Shown here in pieces: positions 5,377-6,325 of a DNA stretch of 6,325 nt (its first letter is position 1; each line of letters opens with the position of its first letter). The notes below the pieces were generated by a model that saw nothing but the letters and a program-made list of their open reading frames with translations, was not told where the DNA came from and did no database searches. This DNA comes from Phycisphaerae bacterium (GTDB taxonomy: Bacteria; Planctomycetota; Phycisphaerae; UBA1845; PWPN01): NCBI GenBank assembly GCA_003557125.1, contig PWPN01000165.1:1-6325 (forward strand), in the 5' to 3' direction. Position numbers and translations under genes: made by a program.

Positions 5377-6240
5377 ATGAGCCATTCCGGCAAGGGGACG
5401 CCTCCGTCGCAAAGCCAACCCCGACAGCCGGGGCGCGAACATGAAATGGAGCCACAGCCTGAATTCCGGGGCCGGGAATATCATGCAGCCGGCAAGCTCG
5501 AGGGCAGGAAGGCCTTGATCACGGGCGGCGACAGCGGCATCGGCCGGGCTGTCAGCGCGTTATTCGCACGGGAAGGCGCGGACGTGAGCATCGTGTACCT
5601 GGAGGAAGACAACGACGCCGAAACGACCCGACGTTCCGTCGAAGAGGCAGGACGCAAGTGCGTCCTCATCCGTGGGGACGTGGGCGATCGGAAACTCTGC
5701 GATCAGGCGGTGAAGCAGACGGTCTCGGAACTCGGCGGCCTCGATATCGTGGTCAACAATGCCGCCGAGCAGCACCTCGTGGAATCGTTGGCGGACCTGA
5801 CCGACGAGCAGCTCGAACGGACGTTCCGGACGAACATCTTTTCCTTCTTCTATCTGACACGGGCAGCCCTGCCGCATCTGAAGGAAGGCTCGACCATCAT
5901 CTGCTCGACGTCGGTCACCGCCTACCAGGGGCACGAAACGCTGCTGGACTATTCCACGACCAAAGGCGCCATCGTGACGTTCGTCCGTTCGCTCAGCCGG
6001 TCACTGGCGAGCAAGGGCATCCGTGTCAATGGCGTGGCGCCGGGACCGATATGGACGCCGTTGATCCCTGCATCCTTTCCGGACGACAAGGTCGGCGAGT
6101 TCGGCGCTGAGACAGCCATGCAAAGGCCGGGTCAGCCCGAGGAAGTCGCCCCGTGCTATGTCTTTCTGGCGTCTGACGATTCGTCGTACATGACCGGCCA
6201 GGTTCTGCATCCGAATGGAGGGAGAATCGTCAACGGCTGA
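5377..6240 (+). CDS. Short-chain dehydrogenase/reductase, YghA/GSP39-type
   Basis: This 287-residue cytosolic NAD(P)-dependent oxidoreductase belongs to the classical short-chain dehydrogenase superfamily. Residues 1-40 form the Pro/Gln-rich amino-terminal extension (PGREHEMEPQPEF at 18-30) typical of the E. coli YghA and Bacillus general stress protein 39 subgroup. The Rossmann motif TGGDSGIG is at 49-56, the acidic DV at 101-102, and NNAA at 127-130. The catalytic residues are Asn153, Ser179, Tyr192 and Lys196 (YSTTK), followed by APGPIWTPL at 221-229. Length is normal and no key residue is missing. The ATG follows AAAGGAG (5364-5370) at six bases. The natural substrate of this subgroup is not well defined (aldehydes or sugar alcohols are common suggestions). 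It shares direction with the DUF892 gene, with a strong hairpin between them, so coupling may be partial. Confidence 0.95.
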   Translation: MSHSGKGTPPSQSQPRQPGREHEMEPQPEFRGREYHAAGKLEGRKALITGGDSGIGRAVSALFAREGADVSIVYLEEDNDAETTRRSVEEAGRKCVLIRGDVGDRKLCDQAVKQTVSELGGLDIVVNNAAEQHLVESLADLTDEQLERTFRTNIFSFFYLTRAALPHLKEGSTIICSTSVTAYQGHETLLDYSTTKGAIVTFVRSLSRSLASKGIRVNGVAPGPIWTPLIPASFPDDKVGEFGAETAMQRPGQPEEVAPCYVFLASDDSSYMTGQVLHPNGGRIVNG

Positions 6241-6314
6241 CCCGGTCGGGGGCGGTGCCAGGAGGCTCACGTCGCCGGCGGAGGGATGGCTGTGCACCGG
6301 AATGGAGACGGACC

Positions 6315-6325
6315 ATGCCCGAGAA
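6315..6325 (+). CDS. Possible start of a further gene (partial)
   Basis: GGAG at 6304-6307 lies seven bases before an ATG at 6315, matching the ribosome-binding-site spacing of the other genes here. Only three full codons (Met-Pro-Glu) are visible, so the product cannot be named. The 74 bases since the dehydrogenase stop hold no clear terminator, so the gene could continue the same transcription unit. An alternative ATG at 6286 in another frame has GGAGGG directly abutting it, which is too close to work well. Confidence 0.4.

Noticed and set aside
4755..5393. 212-codon - strand frame opposite the DUF892 gene
   Set aside because: The + strand DUF892 protein is unmistakable and has a good ribosome-binding site. 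The antisense frame has neither.

Overview
The window is a moderately GC-rich, gene-dense bacterial chromosomal segment. It carries six complete genes I can support, the apparent 3' end of a group II intron at the left edge, and probably the first codons of a seventh gene at the right edge. Nearly every gene has a clear Shine-Dalgarno sequence of the GGAG type. One gene encodes an exported protein with a classical signal peptide. The overall look is that of an environmental Gram-negative bacterium (Nitrospirota or a proteobacterium-like lineage would fit), but nothing here fixes the taxon.

Layout. Positions 1-119 resemble domains V and VI of a group II intron, on the + strand. Next comes a pterin-4a-carbinolamine dehydratase gene on the - strand (151-504). 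An intergenic stretch of about 300 bases follows, with a perfect inverted repeat and a lone -10-like box. A co-directional pair lies on the + strand: a baeRF-type protein (archaeo-eukaryotic release-factor-like fold, 811-1965) and a short FAD/NAD(P)H reductase (2040-2705). Converging on this pair is a secreted calcineurin-like metallophosphoesterase on the - strand (2778-4331), with a textbook sigma70-type promoter at 4377-4405. A 430-base divergent intergenic region, relatively AT-rich and with a 12-bp palindrome, separates it from a second + strand pair. That pair is a DUF892/YciF ferritin-like protein (4773-5306) and a YghA/GSP39-type short-chain dehydrogenase (5377-6240), with a long GC hairpin between them. 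A ribosome-binding site and ATG at 6304-6317 suggest another gene running off the right edge.

How the genes may work together. The baeRF protein, the DUF892 protein and the YghA-like dehydrogenase belong to families that recur in stress and stationary-phase gene sets, so this looks like a stress-adaptation neighbourhood (inference). The baeRF/reductase pairing is the least explained part: it joins a putative translation-associated factor to a flavin reductase that has no electron-transfer partner in view. I see no CRISPR array, tRNA, rRNA or intact transposase. I do not see an obviously new multi-gene system, only several smaller points worth checking.
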